Below are positions 1-5,351 of a DNA stretch of 5,351 nt, in pieces. This DNA is from an uncultured Anaerolineaceae bacterium. Lineage in GTDB: Bacteria > Chloroflexota > Anaerolineae > Anaerolineales > Anaerolineaceae. The translations under genes were made by a program, and so were the position numbers. The notes beneath the pieces are model-generated. The model was given only the letters and a program-made list of their open reading frames with translations, did no database searches and was not told the origin of the DNA. The stretch lies in contig CALAEB010000388.1 in NCBI GenBank assembly GCA_937890875.1, forward strand, positions 1 to 5,351, in the 5' to 3' direction. The stretch's first letter is position 1. Each line of letters begins with the position of its first letter.

Positions 1-1135
1 GCAAATTCCGCACGACATCGACCATCGAAGCGCCGTGCGTCAGCTGTTCTCCCGGATGAACGCGGATGACCAGCTGCGAATCGGTCCTTTCGACGAAATA
101 CTGGACCGTTCGTTCGATCCATTCGGACATATTTTTTGAAAAAGTATGCCGGCCAAGCGTCAGGCTGTCTCCCAAAACGTTCGTAGCCAAAAACACCACC
201 GGGCGATCATCCAGGTGCAGTTCCTCCCGGATCCGTTCGCTGCCCACCGGGGCGCTTCCCTGCCATCGACGAGAAAAGTTTTCCCACAGATCCGCCCGCT
301 GGCGCGCGCCGAGCATTTCCCGCACCTTTTCCAACTCCTCTTCGGTTACCGGGATATTTTTGCGCACTTCCCATAAATCATCCGTTTCCTGACGCATAAC
401 TTCCCGGTTCTGTGCAATCCAGATTCGTTTGCGCTGCTCCCCAAATTCATAGGTCGTAACCGGAATTCCCATCCATTTTGCGGTACGATAGGCGATCCCC
501 ATCTCCTGAATTGTCCCGTTCGGAATGATCACGCAATCTGGATTATTCGTTTTAAGCCAGGCATAAAGCAGGCGCGCAAAAGCTTCGTTGCGTTCCACCC
601 GCATCTTGTACAGCGGTGCTTCCCGGTCAATTTCCTCAACCTGGAGCGTATACTGCGTGTCATAGGTGCTGATATCTTCAACAATCCGATGCAGCTCCTC
701 CGGAATAGATTTATAAGAGGGATAAATCGGCAGAAAAGAGACGATATCCATATATTTGGCCGCATCGGAGAAAACCTTCCGGGTATATAAATCCTGCCGG
801 CGCAAATCAAACTTGTTGATCTCTTTCTGCCAGTCGGCATACGGAAGATAACCGAAGGTCACCTGATGTCCCCTCGCGGCAAAATAAAGCGCCACAGTCG
901 CCGCGTGTTCAATCCAGTAATGAAGGGATGTGAATACGAAAACCTTTTTCGGGTTTTCCGCTGTTGTTTTGTTCGCCTCAATATCCGCGAGGATCTCCGG
1001 CATTCGGGCCTGAATGTTTTTTAATGAAAAACGGGTGCCGGGCTCGCCTTTATTCTTGAGCTGAAAGTAAAACTCCGCTGTCAGAGGAATTTCACCTAAT
1101 ATCCTGCTTAATACTTCTTTATATGATGTCTGCAT
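1..1135 (-). CDS. Capsule-synthesis-like GT-B protein (putative glycosyltransferase), C-terminus cut by window edge
   Basis: An uninterrupted minus-strand frame gives 378 codons plus one base, and the C-terminus lies beyond the left edge. Seen: an N-terminal Rossmann-like half beginning near residue 64 (strand VFVFTS, then W74, H77 and RGHQVTFGY at 89-97), a long charged helical middle (about 140-300), and a second domain starting near 310 with VVFLATNV, GDS, a conserved-looking FSKNMSEWIERT (332-343) and LVIRVHPGE (355-363). The arrangement of an N/GDS-type loop, M-x-E-W-I and R-x-HP-x-E is what I know from capsule-synthesis (KpsS/KpsC-like) GT-B proteins, in which the HP-x-E region lies in the active-site half. 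No signal peptide or membrane segment is visible, so it should act in the cytosol. It starts at ATG 1135, overlapping the ATPase stop codon by one base (TAATG), with GAGGTGA seven bases upstream. Donor and acceptor sugars cannot be read. A glycan phosphotransferase role is possible. Confidence is high that it is a gene, moderate for family. Confidence 0.78.
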   Translation of the reverse strand, partial: MQTSYKEVLSRILGEIPLTAEFYFQLKNKGEPGTRFSLKNIQARMPEILADIEANKTTAENPKKVFVFTSLHYWIEHAATVALYFAARGHQVTFGYLPYADWQKEINKFDLRRQDLYTRKVFSDAAKYMDIVSFLPIYPSYKSIPEELHRIVEDISTYDTQYTLQVEEIDREAPLYKMRVERNEAFARLLYAWLKTNNPDCVIIPNGTIQEMGIAYRTAKWMGIPVTTYEFGEQRKRIWIAQNREVMRQETDDLWEVRKNIPVTEEELEKVREMLGARQRADLWENFSRRWQGSAPVGSERIREELHLDDRPVVFLATNVLGDSLTLGRHTFSKNMSEWIERTVQYFVERTDSQLVIRVHPGEQLTHGASMVDVVRNL

Positions 1136-2403
1136 TATTCTTTCACCTCAATCGTCCAGGATAATTTGGGACGAATCAGCCCTGCCCGCGGTTCCGGCCA
1201 TTGGGTTCCCGGCGCTCCTGTCCCATCCACATTAAACACAAGAGATTGTTCATCGTGAAAATATCGTTTAATTTTAAAAACGCTTGCGTTCACACCTAAA
1301 ACAAACCGGCCTTCATTCAGGATATCAGCCGGAATCGTGCAACGACTGATATAAGTTCCGGCCTCACGAACGCGGAGGCGCTCAAATGTTTCCGTGTCAT
1401 CCACGTCAAAAGAGGTGAAGATGAACTCGCCGCGTGTGCTCAGAAGATATATACCCACACGTAAACCGGTAATCGGCGCGGCAAGCCGGTATTCAAATTC
1501 AACCGTGACCGGCTCCGTCGAACGGAACGTATCCGAAATCACGCCCTGCGGGTTCAAAACCCGGATTTCAGCGGGTACAAAAGGCTCCGCGTCCGCGGGG
1601 ATATCCGCCGCGGTCCAGGTCCGCAGTCCCTCCTGCGAGAAACCGTGCGACAGATAATAATCCACCGCTTCCGCTGTCGGCGCCTGCATCACCATTTTTC
1701 CCTTTTCGAGAACAATTGTCTCCTGGGTAAGCCGTACAATCGCGGACATATTATGACTGACAAAAAGAACCGTCCGTCCCTGACTGGCAACATCGCTCAT
1801 CTTTCCCAGACATTTCCGCTGGAATTCCGCGTCGCCCACCGCGAGTACTTCGTCAATCACCAAGATTTCCGGTTCGAGATGGGCCGCCACGGCAAACGCC
1901 AGCCGCAGATACATCCCGCTGGAATACCGCTTCACCGGCGTATCAATGAACGTCTCTACCTCAGAAAACGCGATAATCTCATCCAATTTCCGCGCGATTT
2001 CATGCTGCTTCATGCCCAGAATCGCCCCGTTCAGGAAGATATTTTCCCTGCCGGTCAGCTCAGGATGAAAACCGGTGCCGACCTCCAAAAGGGACCCCAC
2101 TCTGCCATTAATCCGCGCCGAACCGGTTGTCGGTTCGGTCACCCGTGAAAGTATCTTCAGGAGCGTGCTTTTCCCCGCCCCGTTCTTGCCGATGATCCCC
2201 AGCGCCTGACCCTGCGCCACATTGAAAGAAATGTTATCCAGCGCCCAAAACGAATTGCTGTCCGTCATTTTCCCGTGCAGCCGTTTTTTGGGGTTCGTGA
2301 TCGTGTCGATCAACGTCTCACGAAACGTCCGGTATTGCGCAGGTGCCGCGCCGATCCGATATCGCTTCCCAATTTGATTTACCACCACCGAATTATTTGG
2401 CAC
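1135..2403 (-). CDS. wzt: ABC polysaccharide exporter ATPase with C-terminal glycan-binding-type domain (Wzt/TagH/RfbE type)
   Basis: This is the nucleotide-binding subunit that powers export of lipid-linked O-antigen, capsule or teichoic-type chains with the permease encoded just upstream. Seen in 422 residues: a Wzt/TagH-style N-terminal extension before the core (about 5-55), Walker A GKNGAGKS at 72-79, signature YSSGM at 160-164, Walker B ILVIDE at 180-185, D-loop VGDAEF at 189-194 and switch His217. The ATPase core ends near 250. The remaining 170 residues (about 275-420) are rich in beta strands and match the position and style of the Wzt C-terminal domain, which in characterised Wzt proteins binds the modified end of the glycan. 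TagH-type short proteins lack it. The start is GTG 2403: GGAG lies six bases upstream and no ATG fits better. It is 12 bases after the permease stop and overlaps the next gene by one base, so co-translation is likely. All ATPase motifs look intact. The glycan recognised is unknown. Confidence 0.95.
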   Translation of the reverse strand: MPNNSVVVNQIGKRYRIGAAPAQYRTFRETLIDTITNPKKRLHGKMTDSNSFWALDNISFNVAQGQALGIIGKNGAGKSTLLKILSRVTEPTTGSARINGRVGSLLEVGTGFHPELTGRENIFLNGAILGMKQHEIARKLDEIIAFSEVETFIDTPVKRYSSGMYLRLAFAVAAHLEPEILVIDEVLAVGDAEFQRKCLGKMSDVASQGRTVLFVSHNMSAIVRLTQETIVLEKGKMVMQAPTAEAVDYYLSHGFSQEGLRTWTAADIPADAEPFVPAEIRVLNPQGVISDTFRSTEPVTVEFEYRLAAPITGLRVGIYLLSTRGEFIFTSFDVDDTETFERLRVREAGTYISRCTIPADILNEGRFVLGVNASVFKIKRYFHDEQSLVFNVDGTGAPGTQWPEPRAGLIRPKLSWTIEVKE

Positions 2404-2415
2404 GTTCCGCTCCGA

Positions 2416-3264
2416 TTAAATGAGGTCGGCGAATTGCTTTTCCATTCGCCGGAAATAAATCAGACCGCTGACCAGAATCAGAACTGAAATCAACGCGCTG
2501 AAAAGCATGCTTTGAACCGGAAGCCCGTTATATACCCCCAGCAGGGATGAACGGAATCCATTCACCACGCCAACCATCGGATTCAGGCTGTAAATAAATT
2601 GCAGCCGGGGGTCGGTAATCATGCCGGCTCCATAAGCAATCGGCGTCAGATACATCCACAGCTGAGAAATAAACGGCACAATATAACCGATATCGCGGTA
2701 AAGGACATCCATCGCCGAAAACCAGAGGCTCACACCAAAGGCAGTGACGACAGTCAGCAGCAGATAATACGGAATCAGCAGCGCATAAATATTCGGAGAA
2801 TATTTGTAATAAACCATCATAAGGATCAAAATCGGCAGCGCGACAAAAAAATCCACAATACTGGCCAGAACACTGGAAAGCGGAAGGACAACGCGCGGAA
2901 AATAGATTTTCGTGATCATATTCCGGTTCGTGACCAATGAGCGGCTCGCCGTCCGCAGCGAGTTTTCGAACAACTGCCAGGGGAGCAAGCCGGCCAGTGA
3001 AAACAGCGGATACGGGATCCCATCTGAAGGCACACCGGCAAATTCACCGAAAAAGATGGAGAACACCAACATCGTCAGCACCGGCTGGATCACAGCCCAA
3101 CCCACCCCTAAAATTGTCTGCTTGTAACGGACTTTCAAATCACGCCAGGTCAGGAAAAAAATTAATTCCCGGTAACGCACCAATTCTTTTAAATCAACGA
3201 TTTTCCAACCCTTCGACGGCTGTATGAATGTTTGAACCGTATCCTCTGCATTTTTCGTTTCCAA
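2416..3264 (-). CDS. wzm: ABC-2 type polysaccharide export permease (Wzm/TagG type)
   Basis: This is the membrane subunit of the polysaccharide exporter; two copies pair with two copies of the adjacent ATPase to flip a lipid-linked glycan out of the cytosol. At 282 residues it has the usual family length. Seen: an amphipathic N-terminal stretch, then the family hallmark RDLKVRYKQTILG (41-53), followed by about six hydrophobic segments near 52-72, 86-104, 125-151, 158-183, 194-213 and 252-270. DVLYRDI (186-192), the aromatic YLTPIAYG (205-212) and NPMVGVVNGFR (228-238) are also family-typical. The start is TTG 3264: an exact GGAG sits seven bases upstream, the residues from there on fit the family N-terminus, and no ATG lies near. 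The SD falls in the 14-base gap after the upstream stop, suggesting translational coupling. No frameshift or missing segment was seen. TagG (wall teichoic acid) rather than O-antigen/capsule function cannot be excluded by sequence alone. Confidence 0.95.
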   Translation of the reverse strand: METKNAEDTVQTFIQPSKGWKIVDLKELVRYRELIFFLTWRDLKVRYKQTILGVGWAVIQPVLTMLVFSIFFGEFAGVPSDGIPYPLFSLAGLLPWQLFENSLRTASRSLVTNRNMITKIYFPRVVLPLSSVLASIVDFFVALPILILMMVYYKYSPNIYALLIPYYLLLTVVTAFGVSLWFSAMDVLYRDIGYIVPFISQLWMYLTPIAYGAGMITDPRLQFIYSLNPMVGVVNGFRSSLLGVYNGLPVQSMLFSALISVLILVSGLIYFRRMEKQFADLI

Positions 3265-3278
3265 TAGGTCGCTCCAAA

Positions 3279-4244
3279 TTAGCCTTTTTGTAAAATTGCA
3301 TCCCGATTAGCGATATAGTAGTCAATCGTGTTTTTGATACCAGTTTCAAAATCCATCTTCGCGTTGAAACCAAAATATTCTTCCGCCCGGGTAATATCCA
3401 GCGCCCGCCGCGGCTGTCCGTTCGGTTTCGTCGGATCAAAGACCAGTTTACCGGTAAACCCGGTTAATTTCGCAATCAGTTCCGCCAAATCCGCAATCGA
3501 GATCTCCATTCCGGATCCGATATTCACCGGTTCAGGCCCGTTGTAATGTTCAGCGGCCATCACAATCCCTTCCGCGGCGTCACCGGCATAAATAAATTCG
3601 CGCGTCGGCGTTCCGTCGCCCCAAATGACCACCTCAGGGTCATTCCGAAGGCTCGCTTCATAACATTTATGAATTAACGCCGGGATCACGTGGGAGGAAC
3701 GCGGGCTGAAATTATCCCGCGGCCCATACAGGTTTACGGGAAGAAGGTAGACCGTATTGAAATCGTACTGCTGACGATAGGCCTGCGCCTGTACCAGCAG
3801 CATTTTCTTGGCCAATCCGTAAGGCGCGTTGGTTTCTTCGGGATATCCGTCCCACAAATCCGTCTCACGAAAAGGAATCGGGGTAAACTTAGGATAGGCA
3901 CAAATCGTTCCGATTGCCACCACCTTTTCAACCCCGAATTTCCAGGCTTCATGGATCAGCTGGACCCCCATCATCAGGTTATCGTAAAAGAACTCGGCCG
4001 GATGTTCCCGGTTTGCGCCGATCCCACCGACATTCGCCGCCAGGTGAATGATCACGTCCGGTTTGGCATCAGAAAGCATCCGCCGGATATCAGCGGCTTC
4101 AACCAGATTGTAGTCTTCAAACCTCGGAATAAAAAAATCAGTAATGCCGCGGCGATGCAGACTATCCTGAACAAAAGAACCCAAAAAACCCGCGCCGCCG
4201 GTTATACAAATCTTCCGGTTTGCAAGCGGAGATTTTTCTTCCAT
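3279..4244 (-). CDS. fcl: GDP-L-fucose synthase-like NAD(P)-dependent epimerase/reductase (extended SDR)
   Basis: Fcl enzymes convert GDP-4-keto-6-deoxymannose to GDP-L-fucose by 3,5-epimerisation and 4-reduction in the cytosol, supplying fucose for surface glycans. Residue numbers here count from the upstream GTG at 4253. Seen: dinucleotide-binding TGGAGFLG (18-25), catalytic YGLAK (Tyr145, Lys149), and Cys118 and His188 at the places of the E. coli acid/base residues Cys109 and His179. The family blocks [19 protein letters not shown] and [10 protein letters not shown] are all present. The SDR serine is replaced by Thr116 (GTICAYPK instead of GSSCIYPK), a conservative change that I recall as common in one bacterial branch. 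I chose ATG 4244 because GAGGTGA lies five bases before it; GTG 4253 would overlap that SD and has a poor one of its own. It follows the regulator by 29 bases and precedes the permease by 14. No GDP-mannose 4,6-dehydratase is in view; it should be elsewhere. Another GDP-deoxyhexose product is possible. Confidence 0.92.
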   Translation of the reverse strand: MEEKSPLANRKICITGGAGFLGSFVQDSLHRRGITDFFIPRFEDYNLVEAADIRRMLSDAKPDVIIHLAANVGGIGANREHPAEFFYDNLMMGVQLIHEAWKFGVEKVVAIGTICAYPKFTPIPFRETDLWDGYPEETNAPYGLAKKMLLVQAQAYRQQYDFNTVYLLPVNLYGPRDNFSPRSSHVIPALIHKCYEASLRNDPEVVIWGDGTPTREFIYAGDAAEGIVMAAEHYNGPEPVNIGSGMEISIADLAELIAKLTGFTGKLVFDPTKPNGQPRRALDITRAEEYFGFNAKMDFETGIKNTIDYYIANRDAILQKG

Positions 4245-4273
4245 AGAACTCACCTCACTTTCAGCCCGTCAGC

Positions 4274-4774
4274 TCAATCGGCTTCAGGTAACTTCAGAAC
4301 CAGCTTCAGCCCATGAATTTCTACAACCGGCAACTCAGAACGATTCTTCATATCCTGCTTTCGTTCCAGCACAACAAACCCTTGTTCAAGCCCGGTCAGC
4401 CGGCAAATTTCAGCAACATCTCCCTCACCCGAAAGAATGATCGTCTGATAATTCGCTTCGGCGCATCGCTCCAGAATGTTTTTCATTTTTTGACGTATTA
4501 ATCGATAGAACTGGAAGGAAGATTGAATATACTCAATTGTAAGGCGCGAACGTAATGAGATTCCTTCCGGAGTAACGATATACTTTATCTTTCGTCGTTC
4601 TAACCGTTGAATCTTCAGAAAACCCTTCTCAACCAGCCGTTTTACATGCCAATTGATCGTTCCGACGGCAACCCCCAATTGCGTCGCCAGGACAGCCTGG
4701 GTTGAATCGGGTTTTGCTTCAAGTTGTTCGAGAATGTCCAGATCTCTCAAATTATCGTCACAGGTTCTCGTCAT
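4274..4774 (-). CDS. Winged-helix (MarR/EPS-type) transcriptional regulator with extra C-terminal domain
   Basis: This is a DNA-binding regulator heading the polysaccharide operon. Residues 8-70 form a winged helix: LRDLDILEQLEAKPDSTQ (helix 1 and turn), VLATQLGVAVGTINWHVKRLVEKG (helices 2 and 3, recognition helix about 36-50) and a basic wing LERRKIKYIVTPEG. A long helix follows (about 72-104, RSRLTIEYIQSS). This matches the EPS-associated MarR-like family that commonly heads exopolysaccharide loci, but those proteins usually end about here. In this one about 60 further residues (105-166) follow, beginning TIILSGEGDVAEICRL, which looks like a Rossmann-type strand-glycine loop-helix, then an ELPVVEIHGLKLVL strand pair. 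It may sense a ligand; this is inference. The start is ATG 4774, behind only a weak AGG; the leader from the proposed promoter is about 18 bases. The small spacing to fcl supports co-transcription. Repressor or activator status is not readable. Confidence 0.88.
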   Translation of the reverse strand: MTRTCDDNLRDLDILEQLEAKPDSTQAVLATQLGVAVGTINWHVKRLVEKGFLKIQRLERRKIKYIVTPEGISLRSRLTIEYIQSSFQFYRLIRQKMKNILERCAEANYQTIILSGEGDVAEICRLTGLEQGFVVLERKQDMKNRSELPVVEIHGLKLVLKLPEAD

Positions 4775-4785
4775 AAGCCTACAAT

Positions 4786-4800
4786 ATTCAACGTCTGAAT
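4786..4800. promoter_or_regulatory. Possible operator: ATTCA-N5-TGAAT over the start site
   Basis: A perfect inverted repeat with 5-base arms, ATTCA (4786-4790) and TGAAT (4796-4800), surrounds the centre ACGTC. It overlaps the end of the -10 box and the predicted transcription start of the minus-strand operon, which is a position where a bound winged-helix dimer would block transcription. The arms are short and could arise by chance in AT-rich DNA, so this is a weak call. Confidence 0.3.
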
Positions 4801-4826
4801 TATATCCTTTTCTCGAAAACGGTCAA
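4799..4826 (-). promoter_or_regulatory. Sigma-70-type promoter of the regulator/polysaccharide operon
   Basis: On the minus strand, -35 TTGACC (4826-4821) and a perfect -10 TATAAT (4804-4799) are separated by 16 bases. Transcription would start near 4792, giving a leader of about 18 bases before ATG 4774. The -35 matches five of six consensus positions. The spacer between the boxes carries TTTTCGA, the complement of the TCGAAAA motif repeated elsewhere in this region. A second TTGACA on the same strand (4854-4849) lacks a good -10 at normal distance. Confidence 0.65.
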
Positions 4827-4856
4827 GGTAAACCATACACGTCGAATATGTCAAGG
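4813..4856. repeat. Tandem TCGAA-N3/4-GTCAAGG direct repeat
   Basis: On the plus strand, TCGAA (4813-4817), 4 bases, GTCAAGG (4822-4828) is followed by TCGAA (4842-4846), 3 bases, GTCAAGG (4850-4856). The two units are offset by 28-29 bases. The first includes the -35 box of the operon promoter and the second lies just upstream, where an activator or a second repressor unit would sit. The repeated bases are seen directly; a regulatory role is inference. Confidence 0.4.
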
Positions 4857-4877
4857 CCTTTCGTCTTAATTCTTACA

Positions 4878-4887
4878 GTCAATTGAC
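4878..4887. promoter_or_regulatory. GTCAATTGAC palindrome containing -35-like boxes
   Basis: This perfect 10-base palindrome places TTGACA on the plus strand (4883-4888) and TTGACT on the minus strand (4882-4877). Neither has a convincing -10 hexamer at 16-18 bases, so it is recorded as a possible protein-binding site rather than a promoter. Confidence 0.25.
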
Positions 4888-4912
4888 ACATATAAACAAC
4901 AGTATTTCCTAA

Positions 4913-4948
4913 TATCGAAAAGAGGAGTTTGTTGTTCTATTTTCGATA
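4913..4948. repeat. Perfect 9-base inverted repeat TATCGAAAA / TTTTCGATA
   Basis: The arms at 4913-4921 and 4940-4948 are exact reverse complements and flank an 18-base spacer. The centres of the arms are 27 bases apart. It lies roughly mid-way in the divergent spacer. It could be a paired operator or a weak long-loop hairpin; no T-run follows, so it is not a typical terminator. The inner part TCGAAAA recurs in the operon promoter at 4813-4819. Confidence 0.5.
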
Positions 4949-4959
4949 CTTTAATACTT

Positions 4960-4985
4960 TTGATACCCAGACCATAATATATAAT
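4960..4985 (+). promoter_or_regulatory. Candidate promoter of the M20 peptidase gene
   Basis: On the plus strand there is a perfect TATAAT (4980-4985), with TTGATA at 4960-4965 only 14 bases before it, which is shorter than the usual 16-18. If the -10 is used, the start would be near 4992 and the leader about 80 bases. The same stretch carries two direct copies of ATACTTT (4946-4952, 4954-4960). The -10 is convincing, the -35 pairing is not. Confidence 0.3.
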
Positions 4986-5019
4986 CGTAAGAAAAAGCAA
5001 ATGATTTACAAATCTTGCA

Positions 5020-5032
5020 GAACCAATGGTTC
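5020..5032. promoter_or_regulatory. Palindrome GAACCA-A-TGGTTC in the M20 leader
   Basis: Six-base arms around a single central base form an exact palindrome 38 bases before the M20 start codon, inside the predicted leader. This is a good shape for a small dimeric regulator site. A one-base loop cannot form a normal hairpin, so a DNA-level role is more likely than an RNA one. No known operator is recognised. Confidence 0.3.
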
Positions 5033-5070
5033 CCATTATCAACTGCTGTCAGAAAAAAAGGACGTTGCAA

Positions 5071-5351
5071 ATGATAACACCCGAATTAGAAAATCAACTG
5101 ATCGCCTGGCGGCGTTACTTTCACCAGCACCCGGAGGTCAGCCTGCGGGAATATGCGACAACAGAAACAATCCGCGGAATCTTACAATCACAACAGATCG
5201 CGACCCGGCCAATCGGAGAAACCGGCCTCTGCTGTGACATAGCCGGCAGCAGCGCCGCTTCCGGAAAGACCATCCTGCTGCGCGCGGACATCGACGCGCT
5301 CGGTATGGAAGAACAGAGCGACACGTCGTATCGCTCCCGGAATCCGGGCGC
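5071..5351 (+). CDS. M20-family metallopeptidase/amidohydrolase, N-terminal part only
   Basis: The first 93 codons plus two bases are present; the gene continues past the right edge. M20D-type enzymes (hippurate, N-acyl-amino-acid and IAA-conjugate hydrolases) cleave N-acyl groups or peptides in the cytosol using metal ions. Seen: a starting helix with WRRYFHQHPEVSLREY (13-28), a very typical family opening, then a variable ATRPIGETGL stretch (44-53), a short SGKTILLRADIDAL strand (64-77) and MEEQSDTSYRSRNPG (79-93), where family members run straight into the metal-binding HACGHD, which is not in view. LGMEE replaces the commoner LPMxE, a small change. The start is ATG 5071, with AAGGA eight bases upstream. 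It is divergent from the polysaccharide operon and has no evident functional link to it. The substrate cannot be inferred, and intactness downstream is unknown. Confidence 0.88.
   Translation, partial: MITPELENQLIAWRRYFHQHPEVSLREYATTETIRGILQSQQIATRPIGETGLCCDIAGSSAASGKTILLRADIDALGMEEQSDTSYRSRNPG

Larger units (their letters stand above)
4775..5070. other. Divergent intergenic regulatory region
   Basis: This 296-base AT-rich spacer lies between the start codons of the regulator (minus) and the M20 peptidase gene (plus). It holds a good minus-strand sigma-70 promoter, a weaker plus-strand candidate, a 9-base inverted repeat, two short palindromes and several repeated TCGAA/TCGAAAA and GTCAAGG motifs, listed separately. 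No open frame in it has a convincing SD and protein-like composition, and no hairpin followed by a T-run is seen. It most likely marks the border between the polysaccharide locus and an unrelated transcription unit. Confidence 0.7.

Noticed and set aside
66..392. Plus-strand open frame of 108 codons near the left edge
   Set aside because: It is antisense to the strong 378-codon minus-strand frame, its composition is Ser/Arg-rich like a shadow translation, and no SD precedes it.
529..840. Minus-strand open frame of 103 codons
   Set aside because: It is in another frame inside the capsule-synthesis-like gene, whose own frame is continuous and has recognisable motifs.
1645..2148. Plus-strand open frame of 167 codons
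   Set aside because: It lies entirely antisense to the ATPase core motifs and has a His/Arg/Pro-rich shadow-like composition.
3194..3439. Minus-strand frame of 81 codons spanning the fcl/permease junction
   Set aside because: It overlaps the ends of two well-supported genes in a different frame and has no family-like features.
3690..4316. Plus-strand open frame of 208 codons
   Set aside because: It is the longest antisense frame, but it is opposite conserved fcl blocks, has no SD and shows no domain; the fcl frame explains the codon pattern.
4883..4915. TTGACA (4883) with TAATAT (4910) as a plus-strand promoter
   Set aside because: The gap of 21 bases is too long for a standard sigma-70 promoter, and hexamers at 16-18 bases match poorly.
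4913..4948. Inverted repeat considered as a bidirectional terminator
   Set aside because: The 18-base loop, AT-rich 9-base stem and absence of a T-run on either side make termination unlikely, and it lies between divergent, not convergent, genes.
5000..5062. M20 leader considered as a riboswitch or T-box
   Set aside because: No conserved T-box core sequence or riboswitch signature is recognisable, and the only strong symmetry is a one-base-loop palindrome that cannot fold as a normal hairpin.
4929..5237. Plus-strand frame of 102 codons covering the M20 leader and gene start
   Set aside because: It runs out of frame through the conserved M20 N-terminus, and its first half translates AT-rich regulatory DNA with no protein-like pattern.

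Overview
The window is bacterial, compact and of roughly even base composition, and every coding region in it is intact. It shows one end of a surface-polysaccharide export locus on the minus strand, and a divergent gene on the plus strand that starts near the right edge. No RNA gene, insertion sequence, CRISPR array or clear rho-independent terminator was seen. The combination of a winged-helix EPS-type regulator, a GDP-fucose synthase of the 'GTxCAYPKF' type and a Wzm/Wzt-type exporter would fit Chloroflexota (Anaerolineae) or a similar environmental phylum. That placement is an impression of protein style, not something proved from the sequence.

In transcription order on the minus strand, right to left: (1) a MarR/winged-helix regulator with an extra C-terminal domain (4774-4274); (2) a GDP-L-fucose synthase-like extended SDR (4244-3279); (3) a Wzm/TagG-type ABC-2 permease (3264-2416); (4) a Wzt/TagH-type ATPase with a C-terminal glycan-binding-type domain (2403-1135); (5) a capsule-synthesis/GT-B-like protein (1135 to beyond the left edge). 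Genes 2 to 5 are separated by 29, 14, 12 and -1 bases, each with a readable Shine-Dalgarno sequence, so they almost certainly form one operon read from a sigma-70-like promoter (TTGACC, 16 bases, TATAAT) just before the regulator.

A working model: the SDR makes a GDP-deoxyhexose, the GT-B-like protein and further genes to the left build or modify a glycan, and the Wzm/Wzt pair moves the finished lipid-linked chain across the membrane. The ATPase C-terminal domain would select chains by their end group. The regulator at the head of the operon probably controls it and perhaps itself.

The 296-base divergent spacer (4775-5070) is AT-rich and full of small symmetric elements, including three copies of TCGAAAA, one of them inside the operon promoter spacer. 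To its right, an M20-family metallopeptidase/amidohydrolase begins at 5071 and runs off the window. It looks like an ordinary metabolic gene and probably marks the boundary of the polysaccharide locus.
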